Position numbers and translations under genes: made by a program | The notes under the pieces: model-generated | Seen by the model: only the letters and a program-made list of their open reading frames with translations | Databases searched by the model: none | What the model was told of the DNA's origin: nothing | Assembly (NCBI GenBank): GCA_900555435.1 | Contig: USLH01000028.1 | Location: forward strand, 1-18,353 | Direction: 5' to 3' | Source of the DNA: an uncultured Oscillospiraceae bacterium | GTDB lineage: Bacteria; Bacillota; Clostridia; Oscillospirales; Ruminococcaceae | DNA: 18,353 nucleotides | Shown here: positions 6,911 to 13,943 of the stretch, piece after piece | Layout: each line of letters opens with the position of its first letter | Numbering within the stretch: position 1 is the stretch's first letter

Positions 6911-8152
6911 TCAGTTTGCGGCGGCAGGCTTGGATTCTTCCAGAGTCAGCTCACCCGAATACTTCTGACCGTTGCGGACGATGATGATCTCTACGGTGTC
7001 GCCGACCTTGCAGTTCTGGATTGCCTTGGTCAGGTCGTCGCCGCTTGCGATTTTCTCCCCGTTGAAGGAGAGGATGCGGTCGCCGGCATGGAAGCCGACG
7101 GCAGCCGCATTGGAGCCTTCCGTCACTTCGTCAATATAGACGCCGGTACTGGGCAGGCGGTACATCATGGCGATCTGCGCATTGGTCACATCCACGGTGG
7201 TAAAGCCCAAGTCGATGCGGCCTTTTACATAGCCGTATTCCATGATCTGGTCAATGAGATCCTTGGCGGTGTTGATGGGGATGGCGAAGCCCAAGCCCTC
7301 AATGCCGCTGCCGGAAGATTTTGCCACGACCACACCGATCAGCTCACCCTTGCCATTGAAGAGGCCGCCGCCGGAGTTACCGGGATTGATGGCTGCGTTG
7401 GTCTGAAGCAGGGTCATGGTCTTGCCATCCAAGTCGATCTGCCGATCCAGAGCGCTGATGATGCCATCGGTGACGGTGCCGCCCAGCTGCCCTAAGGGGT
7501 TTCCGATGGCGACTGCCATGTCGCCGACCTGCAGGGTGGAGGAGTCGCCGATCACTGCCGGCTGCAGCCCGGTGGCTTCGATCTTCACCACGGCGATGTC
7601 GCCCTGAGAATCCGTGCCGACCAGCTTGCCGGGATAACTGGTGCCGTCTTTCAAGGTCACTGTGATCTTTTCGGCGCCTTCGATGACGTGGTTGTTTGTA
7701 ACGATGTAGCCATCGCTGGTCAGGATCACGCCGCTGCCGGCGCCCTCGCTGACGGTCTGGCGCATGTACATATCATAAGTCGTGCTTTCGGTGGTGATCT
7801 CTACCACAGAGTTGGCGGTCTGTGCAGCGATCTGGCTCACGGTCAGATCCCCGTCCGTGGAAGACCCGGAAGAAACCGTCAGGGATGAATGTCCCACCGT
7901 GCTGGCGGTTCCGCTGGAAGAAGCGCTGTCCGAAGACGAAACGCTTTCGCTGCTGGCGGAGGAAGACGCGCTGTCAGCCTGCACGCCGGAGCTGCTCTTC
8001 ATCAGCACGCCGCCGGCAAAACCGGCGCTGCCCGAAGCCAAAATGCAGAGGGCCGCAAGAATAGCACCCATCTTTTTGGTCAGGTAAGGGGAACGCTCCT
8101 TTTTCGGAGGCTGAGGGTTCCTGTTAAAGTTCTGGTTGTAATCGTTCATCAT
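6911..8152 (-). CDS. HtrA/DegP-type S1C serine protease with PDZ domain
   Basis: Membrane-anchored quality-control protease acting outside the cytoplasmic membrane, 413 residues. Residues 1-27 are polar and basic, a transmembrane segment spans about 28-51, and a serine-rich low-complexity linker runs to about 100. The trypsin-like domain carries the full triad: His155 in VTNNHVIEG, Asp185 in GDIAVVK and Ser260 in NPGNSGGG. One C-terminal PDZ domain follows (GVYIDEVTEGSNAAAVGFHA, then GDRILSFNGEKI), ending in LTLEESKPAAAN. The first ATG at 8152 has AAGGAG 8 bases upstream. In Firmicutes such proteases (HtrA, HtrB, YyxA) are induced by secretion stress through two-component systems. Three 11-bp repeats upstream fit such control but do not prove it. 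It is monocistronic. Confidence 0.95.
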   Translation of the reverse strand: MMNDYNQNFNRNPQPPKKERSPYLTKKMGAILAALCILASGSAGFAGGVLMKSSSGVQADSASSSASSESVSSSDSASSSGTASTVGHSSLTVSSGSSTDGDLTVSQIAAQTANSVVEITTESTTYDMYMRQTVSEGAGSGVILTSDGYIVTNNHVIEGAEKITVTLKDGTSYPGKLVGTDSQGDIAVVKIEATGLQPAVIGDSSTLQVGDMAVAIGNPLGQLGGTVTDGIISALDRQIDLDGKTMTLLQTNAAINPGNSGGGLFNGKGELIGVVVAKSSGSGIEGLGFAIPINTAKDLIDQIMEYGYVKGRIDLGFTTVDVTNAQIAMMYRLPSTGVYIDEVTEGSNAAAVGFHAGDRILSFNGEKIASGDDLTKAIQNCKVGDTVEIIIVRNGQKYSGELTLEESKPAAAN

Positions 8153-8222
8153 ATCAATCGCTCCTTTTTAAAAAGCGGATCCGGAAACCTCTTTTTCAAG
8201 GTCCGGTGATTTCCTTGCTTCT

Positions 8223-8277
8223 AGAATACCCCCCGCTTGTGATAGTCATTTGAAGCGAAAGTGAAAGTTTGATGAAA
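8223..8277 (-). promoter_or_regulatory. Promoter region of the htrA-like gene with three 11-bp repeats
   Basis: On the minus strand three adjacent 11-mers read TTTCATCAAAC (8277-8267), TTTCACTTTCG (8266-8256) and CTTCAAATGAC (8255-8245). They are followed after 16 bases by a -10-like TATTCT (8228-8223). No good -35 box is present. Direct repeats with 11-bp period replacing the -35 are typical of OmpR/PhoB-family response regulator sites. The assignment is inference. Confidence 0.45.
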
Positions 8278-8419
8278 ATCAAAAACAATTTTTGAACGCC
8301 GCTGAGAACCTTTCCTTTTCCCTTAAAATACCTTTTCGTTCCCTGAAACGTCCCTTTTTCCCACCCAAAGAAACCTCCTTTTTCCGCCCTTCCACAGCGA
8401 ATCGGCAGGAAGTCCACAG

Positions 8420-8461
8420 AAAAAGCCGCCCCGGAGGTTCACCCCTCCGAGGCAGCCTTTT
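8420..8461 (-). terminator. Intrinsic terminator after the GNAT pseudogene
   Basis: A stem of about 18 bp, including G-T pairs, has the loop GGTGAA: minus strand GGCTGCCTCGGAGG / CCTCCGGGGCGGCT, followed by TTTTTC. It begins just after the stop codon at 8463. The rest of the gap up to the protease gene (8166-8419) is pyrimidine-rich on the plus strand and holds the protease promoter region. Confidence 0.85.
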
Positions 8462-8462
8462 C

Positions 8463-8889
8463 TTAGAGCCGCATATAGCGAAACGGGGACGGCCCGCCTT
8501 CTTCATCGGTCTCCGTCCGCTTATACGGGACAAAGCCCATGCGGGTATAAAATTCCACCGCATTCGGGTTCTGTTCGTTGACCGTCAGCTCCCGGACGCC
8601 GTATTTCCGGATCCCCAGCTCCAAAAGCTGCCGCCCGATCCCCTTCCCCGCTCCTCCGAAGCTAAGAAGAGCATCCCTTCCGACGTCCCTAAAAATACCA
8701 GATACCGCCCTTTTTCTTCCGCCGCGACCAGATGGGGCACTTCCGCCAGCGCATGGGGCACATATCCCCGGATCCGCCGGATCTCCGCTTCCGTCAAGAA
8801 GCCATGGGTCGCCCGGAGGGATCGACCCACACCTCGGTCAGCTCCCGGATTTGTTCCGGCGTCCGATCAAAAAGCTCCCGGAATTCCAT
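8463..8889 (-). pseudogene. GNAT-family N-acetyltransferase, broken by two frameshifts
   Basis: Acetyl-CoA dependent acetyltransferase of the GNAT fold, about 140 residues when repaired. Three consecutive frames are needed. First MEFRELFDRTPEQIRELTEV from the ATG at 8889 (AGGAGGG upstream). Then SLRATHGFLTEAEIRRI to LFLASEERGRG. Then GIGRQLLELGIRKYGVRELT, and NEQNPNAVEFYTRMGF to a stop at 8463. The RGxGIG acetyl-CoA motif (R/Q-x-x-G-x-G/A) is split by the second shift. Each junction is repaired by adding one base: one near 8822-8828 (GGGTCGA) and one in the GGGG run at 8640-8643. Because the codons between the shifts stay GNAT-like, the damage is recent or a sequencing error. If real, translation stops after about 31 codons. 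A strong terminator follows. Confidence 0.85.
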
Positions 8890-8903
8890 TTGCCCTCCTA
8901 AGG

Positions 8904-9022
8904 TCATAACTGCCGACCCTATAAGAGCCTGTTGCCGGAAAACGTCTCGAGACGCGCGGGAATTTATTTTGCCTGTCCCACCGCCTGCAAATGGGCGGTT
9001 GTCCTCTTGTCGAAAGCCTTCT
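8904..9022 (+). repeat. Structured repeat, copy B
   Basis: Second copy of the repeat at 3239-3380, same orientation, with the exact core AATTTATTTTGC (8961-8972). Visible structure: CGTCT/AGACG palindrome (8943-8954) and ACCGCC-TGCAAATG-GGCGGT (about 8980-8999). It starts 14 bases upstream of the GNAT start codon, so on the minus strand it would be transcribed as that gene's 5' leader if the promoter lies beyond it. After the shared block, 9022-9127 holds another possible stem (CTGTTGT/ACAACAG) and no gene. Confidence 0.6.
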
Positions 9023-9127
9023 GTTGTGGAAAAAACTTCCGATTATCAGCTTGCTTCGCTCGATACTTGAAACAACAGCATTTTTGCGGGACACCTCCGC
9101 CGGCAGAGCCAGTGGCTTCCGTAACCA

Positions 9128-9163
9128 AAGAAAACCGCCGCAGCCGGTCAAAGCTGCAGCGGT
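9128..9163 (-). terminator. Intrinsic terminator after the 226-residue lipoprotein gene
   Basis: Minus-strand stem ACCGCTGCAGC / GCTGCGGCGGT (one G-T pair), loop TTTGACCG, followed by TTTTCTTTGG. Confidence 0.85.
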
Positions 9164-9172
9164 CCTATGGTT

Positions 9173-9853
9173 TTACGGATACTGGATGATCTTTGCGTCC
9201 AGGCGGGCGAAGTCTTCGTTGCTCACGTTGTAAACGCCGTCCTCATCGGCCGCCACAGTCACCACGATGCTGACAGACTCCAGATAGCCCATCTTACTTT
9301 CATAGCTCTTGCAGACGTCCAGAAGGCCGTTGTCGTATTCGGCTTCGTACTCCTCTTTGGTGTAATCCTCAAACTCACCGTTTTCCGCCCGTGTCACAAA
9401 ATCGTCCACGAACGCCTTCATATCGTCCATTGCCAACGTAAAGATGTCGATGGGCTCAATGATGACTTCTACATAATAGCCGTTGTCAGATTTGGCAGCG
9501 TCCTTGACCTCGTATTTGGATTTCTGATAGACCCGCTTGTAGAAATCCTTCAGATCTTCCACAAACTCATCAGAGGCAAGATCCGCATCAATGCTGCACC
9601 AGTCCATAAAGGTCTGCACCTCCACGTCGATGCCGTTGTCATATGCAGACTGTGCTTCCTCTTCCGTGGCATTGGTCAGCTTCCGGTACTCCTCATACTC
9701 GCCCTTATAGGTGCAGTCGAGGATGCCTTCTACGTATCCGCTGGCGTCAAAGCCGGACTTGATCAGGTTTGAAAGGCTCCCGCAGCTGGTCAGACCCAAG
9801 ATCATCGTCAGGCACAGCGCAAGCACCGCCGCTCTTTTTAAAAATCGTTTCAT
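9173..9853 (-). CDS. Putative lipoprotein of unknown function
   Basis: Secreted lipid-anchored protein, 226 residues. The signal peptide MKRFLKRAAVLALCLTMI is followed by a lipobox LTSC with Cys24 as the predicted lipidated residue. The mature part is acidic (for example EGILDCTYKGEYEEYRKLTN and DYTKEEYEAEYDNGLLD) and mostly helical in character. It resembles the DUF5105-like lipoproteins common in Clostridia in general organisation only; I do not recognise a defined domain or active site. The ATG at 9853 is preferred over an upstream start because GGAAAGGAAG precedes it and the signal peptide begins there. The gene is monocistronic, with its own promoter at 9886-9914 and a strong terminator. 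Function is unknown. Confidence 0.8.
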   Translation of the reverse strand: MKRFLKRAAVLALCLTMILGLTSCGSLSNLIKSGFDASGYVEGILDCTYKGEYEEYRKLTNATEEEAQSAYDNGIDVEVQTFMDWCSIDADLASDEFVEDLKDFYKRVYQKSKYEVKDAAKSDNGYYVEVIIEPIDIFTLAMDDMKAFVDDFVTRAENGEFEDYTKEEYEAEYDNGLLDVCKSYESKMGYLESVSIVVTVAADEDGVYNVSNEDFARLDAKIIQYP

Positions 9854-9885
9854 CGTTTCGCTTCCTTTCCGGATAAGTCTTTTTG

Positions 9886-9914
9886 ATTGTACCATACTTT
9901 TCGGGTTTTGTCAC
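9886..9914 (-). promoter_or_regulatory. Sigma-A type promoter of the 226-residue lipoprotein gene
   Basis: GTGACA (9914-9909) and TACAAT (9891-9886) with a 17-bp spacer on the minus strand, 18 bases after the stop codon of the HD-domain gene. Confidence 0.7.
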
Positions 9915-9932
9915 CCTTTTCCATAAAAAAGA

Positions 9933-10448
9933 TCAGTTTTTGAGGAAATCCGGATCGGCGAGGAAAAGCTCCTCCAGAAAACGGATCCCTGCCGCCGTCC
10001 GGAAGATCTTCTGCTTCACCTGCTCCGCCGCCTGGGCAGTCTCGCCTTCTTCGTAGAGGTTCACGAGAAAATCCGCTTCGATCAGGATCTGGCAGTCCAA
10101 GCCGTCGATCCCTTCATAGGTATGGTGCCGCCCGACCAGGGTGCAGATCCGCTCCGTCTCCTCCGGCATCCAGTTTCCCAGCTTCGTAAGCATCTCCCTC
10201 ACCACTGCCGGGCCTTCCTTTTCCTGATACGGCCCCGCCGGGGAACCGTATTTTTCCAGAGCCGGCCGGATCCCCGCATCGTGGACCACCGCCGCCCCCT
10301 CTAAGATCCGCTGGGTTTCCGGCGGCAGCCCTTCCTGTTCCCCGATGGCCTTGGCAAAGGCGTAGACCTTCAGAAAGTGGTGGATCCGTCGGGGGCAGCC
10401 CGCCTCATACTCGCTCATGGCTGTGATCAGCCGGGAAATGTCCGTCAT
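9933..10448 (-). CDS. HD-domain protein (predicted metal-dependent phosphohydrolase)
   Basis: 171-residue cytoplasmic protein with the HD superfamily metal-binding pattern: His in RIHHFLKVYAFA (23-24), the HD pair in GAAVVHDAGI (56-57), histidines in LVGRHHTYEG (108-109) and Asp126 in IEADFLVNLYEE. HD proteins usually hydrolyse phosphate esters such as nucleotides; the substrate here is unknown. The ATG at 10448 follows AAGGAG; an open frame further upstream runs into the terminator hairpin and is rejected. Its ribosome-binding site sits directly behind the T-run of the preceding terminator, so no room remains for a separate promoter downstream of that hairpin. Expression probably comes from readthrough of the upstream lipoprotein unit or a promoter inside that gene. 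Confidence 0.88.
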   Translation of the reverse strand: MTDISRLITAMSEYEAGCPRRIHHFLKVYAFAKAIGEQEGLPPETQRILEGAAVVHDAGIRPALEKYGSPAGPYQEKEGPAVVREMLTKLGNWMPEETERICTLVGRHHTYEGIDGLDCQILIEADFLVNLYEEGETAQAAEQVKQKIFRTAAGIRFLEELFLADPDFLKN

Positions 10449-10464
10449 AAAAACGACTCCTTTC

Positions 10465-10498
10465 AAAAAAAGGGGACAGATCCGCTCTGTCCCCTTTT
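10465..10498 (-). terminator. Strong intrinsic terminator between lipoprotein and HD genes
   Basis: Perfect 13-bp stem AAAAGGGGACAGA / TCTGTCCCCTTTT with a 5-base loop and a run of seven T on the minus strand (10471-10465). It starts two bases after the lipoprotein stop codon and ends 16 bases before the HD start codon. Confidence 0.92.
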
Positions 10499-10500
10499 GC

Positions 10501-10908
10501 TTATTCCTCTGCAAGATAGGTCTTCTGCATCTGGGTCACGTCGACCCATTCGTCTTTCCCTTCTTCCGGAATGGGGAAGGTCAGCACGACCTTGTCCCCC
10601 GGTGCAAAATCGGAAAGCGGGATCTCTTCCACCTGAACGTCGTCCGGCTGGGAAGGATCCGGTTCTTCCGGCTTCGAAAGTTCCGTCAGGACGGCGTCGG
10701 AGCAGTCTGCCGTAAAGACCTCCGCCGTCAGCTTCGTGCTGTCTTCCGAAGCAAGCGTGCAGGTCCCCGCCGCCGAGTCGACGGAGAGAATCCGGGCGTT
10801 GTAGCCGCAGACCGAAGGCGCTTCCGCTTTCTGCCCGCAGGAAGAAAACAAACAGGTTAACGTTGTTGCAAGTGTGCAGACAATGATTGTTGTCTTTCTT
10901 TTCAACAT
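10501..10908 (-). CDS. Small putative lipoprotein of unknown function
   Basis: 135-residue secreted protein. The N-terminus MLKRKTTIIVCTLATTLTC is a signal peptide leading to a lipobox-like FSSC (Cys24). The mature part contains one compact region (NARILSVDSAAGTCTLASED, then FAPGDKVVLTFP) that looks beta-rich, possibly a small barrel, joined by a Pro/Glu/Asp-rich linker (KPEEPDPSQPDDVQVEEIP). No known domain is recognised with confidence. The ATG at 10908 has GGAGGCG 8 bases upstream; the longer frame to 11034 has no ribosome-binding site and lies in AT-rich intergenic DNA. It is divergent from the AT-rich secreted protein gene, and an efficient terminator separates it from the HD gene downstream. 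Confidence 0.8.
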   Translation of the reverse strand: MLKRKTTIIVCTLATTLTCLFSSCGQKAEAPSVCGYNARILSVDSAAGTCTLASEDSTKLTAEVFTADCSDAVLTELSKPEEPDPSQPDDVQVEEIPLSDFAPGDKVVLTFPIPEEGKDEWVDVTQMQKTYLAEE

Positions 10909-11079
10909 ATTTTTCGCCTCCAGATAGACTGATTGTATAAATATTATACAGAATATTAAAATTGAAATCTTGTCCAAATTGTTAATTTTATTTTCGAATA
11001 AACTGTGTTGCAATGCAGATGAAAGGAGGATCATTTACAAAATTAACATTCACTATCGTCTGTATGAAGGAGGCTCTTT
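10909..11079. promoter_or_regulatory. AT-rich divergent intergenic region
   Basis: Contains minus-strand -10 like boxes TATAAT (10948-10943) and TACAAT (10937-10932) for the lipoprotein, both without a good -35 partner. The plus-strand promoter for 11080 could not be assigned. An extra AAAGGAGG at about 11021-11028 is followed by no convincing short reading frame. Confidence 0.35.
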
Positions 11080-11628
11080 ATGAAAAAGTTTTTAAGTTTG
11101 ACAATTTCTCTCGTACTTACTTGTTGTTTCTTTGTTTCTCCCGTATCTGCTCACGAATCAACATTCAATCACACACTCCCTGATATTGTAATTGACTCAG
11201 ACGCTGAAATTCCTGAAAACATTCTGGAAGAGCTTCAAAACGAATATCCAGATGCAGTGCAGATTACAATATACGGATACTATGAAGTTCCCGAGCCAAC
11301 TGTCCCTGAAATTGCACCACAGTATGTTGACAAAATCAGCAAAGTAAACAAAACTACAACTCAATACAATGTTATGACTAAAAACGAATTCATCATCTCT
11401 GTGGCAAAAGGACAAACGATACAATTGTCTTCGACCACAACGTTTTCGCTCGAAGCTAATTCCACTGCTAACTCTTGTGAAGATCGAATCAAATTTTACG
11501 AAAATCAAGGCACTTATACCGCCGTTCGCCAATTTGGGCCGACTGGAATGGGCTTTGAAGAGATCAGCGGAACCTGGAGCGAGCCTGTAAAATACTTACA
11601 GTATTCAATCGACCATCGTGTTAGCTAA
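11080..11628 (+). CDS. AT-rich secreted protein of unknown function
   Basis: 182-residue protein with a clear Sec signal peptide: MKK, hydrophobic FLSLTISLVLTCCFFVSPV, and a likely cleavage after VSA (about residue 24). The mature part begins acidic and helical (ENILEELQNEYPDAVQITIY), then becomes Thr/Ser-rich and probably beta-stranded (KGQTIQLSSTTTFSLEANST), ending GTWSEPVKYLQYSIDHRVS. It has no lipobox, sortase signal or recognised catalytic motif, and a single cysteine in the mature part. AAGGAGG six bases before the ATG makes translation convincing. Base and codon use differ sharply from the neighbours (A/T-ending codons are common), which suggests horizontal acquisition. A perfect bidirectional terminator follows. 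No function can be assigned. Confidence 0.8.
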   Translation: MKKFLSLTISLVLTCCFFVSPVSAHESTFNHTLPDIVIDSDAEIPENILEELQNEYPDAVQITIYGYYEVPEPTVPEIAPQYVDKISKVNKTTTQYNVMTKNEFIISVAKGQTIQLSSTTTFSLEANSTANSCEDRIKFYENQGTYTAVRQFGPTGMGFEEISGTWSEPVKYLQYSIDHRVS

Positions 11629-11637
11629 ATCGGCAAG

Positions 11638-11669
11638 AAAAGACCGGCTGAAAGTCCAGCCGGTCTTTT
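11638..11669. terminator. Bidirectional terminator between the secreted-protein gene and guaB
   Basis: Perfect 13-bp stem AAAAGACCGGCTG / CAGCCGGTCTTTT with a 6-base loop. The outer A/T arms give a U run on both strands, so it can serve both convergent genes. Confidence 0.9.
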
Positions 11670-11676
11670 GCACTCT

Positions 11677-13185
11677 TTATTTTGCCTTGGAAGCCCCGTT
11701 TTCCTTGAGCATAACGTCGTGGGCGCCGCCCTCGATGATGCTGGTTGCGGAAACCAGGGTCAGCTTTGCTTTCTGCTGCAGCTCGGGAATGGTGAGAGCG
11801 CCGCAGTTGCACATGGTGGAGCGCACCTTGCTGAGGGACAGGGTCACGTTATCGTGGAGACTGCCGGCGTAAGGAACGTAGGAGTCAACGCCTTCCTCGA
11901 AGGACAGCTTCTTTGCGCCACCCATGTCGTAGCGCTGCCAGTTCCGGGCACGGGCGGAGCCTTCGCCCCAATATTCCTTTACATAGCTGCCGTTGATGTT
12001 GATCTTGTGGGTGGGGCTTTCATCGAACCGGGCGAAGTACCGTCCCAGCATCATGAAATCTGCACCCATAGCCAGAGCCAGCGTGATGTGGTGGTCGTAA
12101 ACCATGCCGCCGTCAGAGCAGATCGGAATGTAAATGCCGGTCTTCTCATAATACTCGTTCCGTGCCTCGGCCACTTCGATCAGGGCGGTAGCCTGTCCAC
12201 GGCCGATGCCCTTCTGCTCCCGGGTGATGCAGATGGAACCGCCGCCGATGCCGACCTTGATGAAGTCAGCGCCGCACTCGGCTAAGAAGAGGAAGCCTTC
12301 CTTATCCACCACGTTGCCGGCGCCGATCTTCACGGTGTCGCCGTATTTTTCCCGAACGAAGGTCAGAACCCGTTTCTGCCACTCGGTAAAGCCTTCGGAG
12401 GAGTCGATGCAGAGCACGTCAGCGCCTGCAGCCAGCAGAGCAGGGATCCGCTCCTCGTAGTCTCTGGTGTTGATGCCGGCGCCGACCACATACCGCTTGT
12501 TGGCGTCCAGCAGCTCGTTGGGGTTCTCCTTGTGGGAAGCATAGTCTTTCCGGAAAACCATGTACTCCAGATGGCCGTTTTCATCCACCAGGGGCAGGGA
12601 ATTCAGCTTATGCTCCCAGATGATGTCGTTGGCTTCCTTTAAGGTAGTGCCCTTGGGGGCGTAAATCAGCTTGTCGAAGGGGGTCATGAAGTCCCGGACC
12701 TTGGTGGAGGGGTCCATCCGGCTCACACGATAGTCCCGGCCGGTGACGATGCCCAGCAGAACGCCGTGAGCGGTGCCGTCGTCGGTAACGGCAACGGTGG
12801 AGTGGCCGGTCTGCTCTTTCAGGGCCATCACATCGGCCATGGTGCCGTCGGGGGTAATGTTGGAGTCACTGACCACAAAGCCCGCCTTATAGGACTTGGC
12901 TCTGGCCACCATCTCCGCCTCGCTCTCAATGGTCTGGGAGCCGTAGATGAAGGAGATGCCGCCCTCTCTTGCCAGCGCCACAGCCATGTTGTCGTCGGAG
13001 ACGGCCTGCATGATGGCGGAGGTCATGGGGATGTTCATGGAGATCGCAGGCTCTTCGCCCTTTTTGAATTTCACCAGCGGCGTCTTCAGGCTGACGTTAT
13101 CGGGAATGCACTCCGCAGAGGAATAGCCCGGAACGAGCAGGTACTCGCTGAAGGTATGAGACGGTTCTGAAAAATAAAATGCCAC
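11677..13185 (-). CDS. guaB: Inosine-5'-monophosphate dehydrogenase
   Basis: Cytoplasmic enzyme that oxidises IMP to XMP with NAD+, the first committed step of GMP synthesis; 502 residues. The GTG at 13185 is chosen because AAGGGG lies 8 bases upstream and the sequence [20 protein letters not shown] is a typical IMPDH start; the longer frame reaches back into the promoter region. The (beta/alpha)8 barrel is interrupted by a CBS pair (about residues 107-215, [20 protein letters not shown], then [18 protein letters not shown]). The catalytic loop is [20 protein letters not shown] with Cys319, and [20 protein letters not shown] follows. The flap ([21 protein letters not shown]) is of the subgroup seen in many Clostridia. 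Two sigma-A promoters precede it. It is monocistronic. Confidence 0.96.
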   Translation of the reverse strand: MAFYFSEPSHTFSEYLLVPGYSSAECIPDNVSLKTPLVKFKKGEEPAISMNIPMTSAIMQAVSDDNMAVALAREGGISFIYGSQTIESEAEMVARAKSYKAGFVVSDSNITPDGTMADVMALKEQTGHSTVAVTDDGTAHGVLLGIVTGRDYRVSRMDPSTKVRDFMTPFDKLIYAPKGTTLKEANDIIWEHKLNSLPLVDENGHLEYMVFRKDYASHKENPNELLDANKRYVVGAGINTRDYEERIPALLAAGADVLCIDSSEGFTEWQKRVLTFVREKYGDTVKIGAGNVVDKEGFLFLAECGADFIKVGIGGGSICITREQKGIGRGQATALIEVAEARNEYYEKTGIYIPICSDGGMVYDHHITLALAMGADFMMLGRYFARFDESPTHKININGSYVKEYWGEGSARARNWQRYDMGGAKKLSFEEGVDSYVPYAGSLHDNVTLSLSKVRSTMCNCGALTIPELQQKAKLTLVSATSIIEGGAHDVMLKENGASKAK

Positions 13186-13243
13186 TTCAATTACCCCTTT
13201 TTGTATCAACTTCACAAAAGACCGCCACAGCGGCTTTTTCCTG

Positions 13244-13271
13244 TAAATACCACGAAACACCGCTTTGTCAA
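13244..13271 (-). promoter_or_regulatory. guaB proximal promoter P2
   Basis: Perfect TTGACA (13271-13266) with TATTTA (13249-13244), 16-bp spacer, on the minus strand, about 60 bases before the GTG start. Confidence 0.5.
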
Positions 13272-13307
13272 GACAACGGCGGCGTTTCACGATTCCCTAT
13301 TAGATTC

Positions 13308-13336
13308 ATTTTACTACACCCCTTATTTTTTGTCAA
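13308..13336 (-). promoter_or_regulatory. guaB distal promoter P1
   Basis: Perfect TTGACA (13336-13331) and TAAAAT (13313-13308) with a 17-bp spacer, beginning 30 bases after the terminator of the oxidoreductase operon. The leader is about 120 bases; no purine riboswitch signature was found in it. Confidence 0.8.
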
Positions 13337-13365
13337 GGCGGAATTTTCCGTCCGGGGGAGACAAG

Positions 13366-13405
13366 AAAAACCGCACCGTCCTCCGAAGAAAACGGTGCGG
13401 TTTTT
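13366..13405 (-). terminator. Intrinsic terminator of the 2-oxoacid oxidoreductase operon
   Basis: Perfect 14-bp stem AAAAACCGCACCGT / ACGGTGCGGTTTTT (13366-13379 and 13392-13405), with T5 on the minus strand, directly after the stop codon at 13407. Confidence 0.93.
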
Positions 13406-13406
13406 A

Positions 13407-13943
13407 TCAGTCGGCGTAGTCGTAGCCCAACTTCAGAGCCTTCAGGTTCGCATCGGTCAGATGCGCCTTTTTCGGAGGGATACACTTGCGCATGGCCTCG
13501 CAGAGGGACTCGAAGGAGGTAAAATGCGTTTCCCGCAGGACCTTGCCCAGCATGATGATGTTGGCAAGGCCGGAAAGCCCTTCGTCCTTGGACATCTGGG
13601 TGCAGGGGATGTAGTGGGCCTTGATGTCGGTCCGGGGGCACTTGGCATCAATCAGGGCGCTGTCGATGAAGATCTGCCCGCCGGGCTGGACGGTATTCAC
13701 GAACTTATCGTAAGAGGGAGTGTTCAATACCACCAGCGTCTCCGGCTCCAGCACCATGGGGCAGCCGATAGGATCGTTATCGATGCAGACGGAGCAGTTG
13801 GCCGTGCCGCCCCGCATCTCCGGGCCGTAAGAGGGAAGCCACGAAACGCAGCGGTCATCCACCATCGCAGTATAAGCCGCCACCTTCCCCATAAACAGAA
13901 CGCCCTGTCCGCCGAAGCCGGCAATCAGCATATTGAGGATCAT
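13407..13943 (-). CDS. 2-oxoacid:ferredoxin oxidoreductase, gamma subunit
   Basis: 178-residue subunit of a four-subunit ferredoxin-linked 2-oxoacid oxidoreductase. It carries the family's N-terminal glycine-rich motif IAGFGGQGVLFMGK (residues 7-20) and the block WLPSYGPEMRGGTANCSVCI, characteristic of the catalytic gamma domain (POR_N-type fold, KorC/VorC group). The start codon overlaps the beta-subunit stop by 4 bases (ATGA at 13943-13940), so translation is coupled. It is the last gene of the operon and is followed by a strong terminator. With the alpha, beta and delta subunits it would convert a 2-oxoacid plus CoA to acyl-CoA, CO2 and reduced ferredoxin. The substrate (branched-chain 2-oxoacid or 2-oxoglutarate) cannot be decided from sequence alone. 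Confidence 0.92.
   Translation of the reverse strand: MILNMLIAGFGGQGVLFMGKVAAYTAMVDDRCVSWLPSYGPEMRGGTANCSVCIDNDPIGCPMVLEPETLVVLNTPSYDKFVNTVQPGGQIFIDSALIDAKCPRTDIKAHYIPCTQMSKDEGLSGLANIIMLGKVLRETHFTSFESLCEAMRKCIPPKKAHLTDANLKALKLGYDYAD

Noticed and set aside
8292..8909. Long plus-strand open frames over 8292-8909
   Set aside because: They are antisense shadows of the GNAT pseudogene and its terminator, with Pro/Arg/Ser-rich composition and no ribosome-binding site.
9167..9772. Plus-strand 201-codon hydrophobic frame over the lipoprotein gene
   Set aside because: It is the antisense shadow of an acidic protein; the hydrophobic look is a consequence of complementing Glu/Asp/Lys codons. The minus-strand gene has promoter, ribosome-binding site, signal peptide and terminator.
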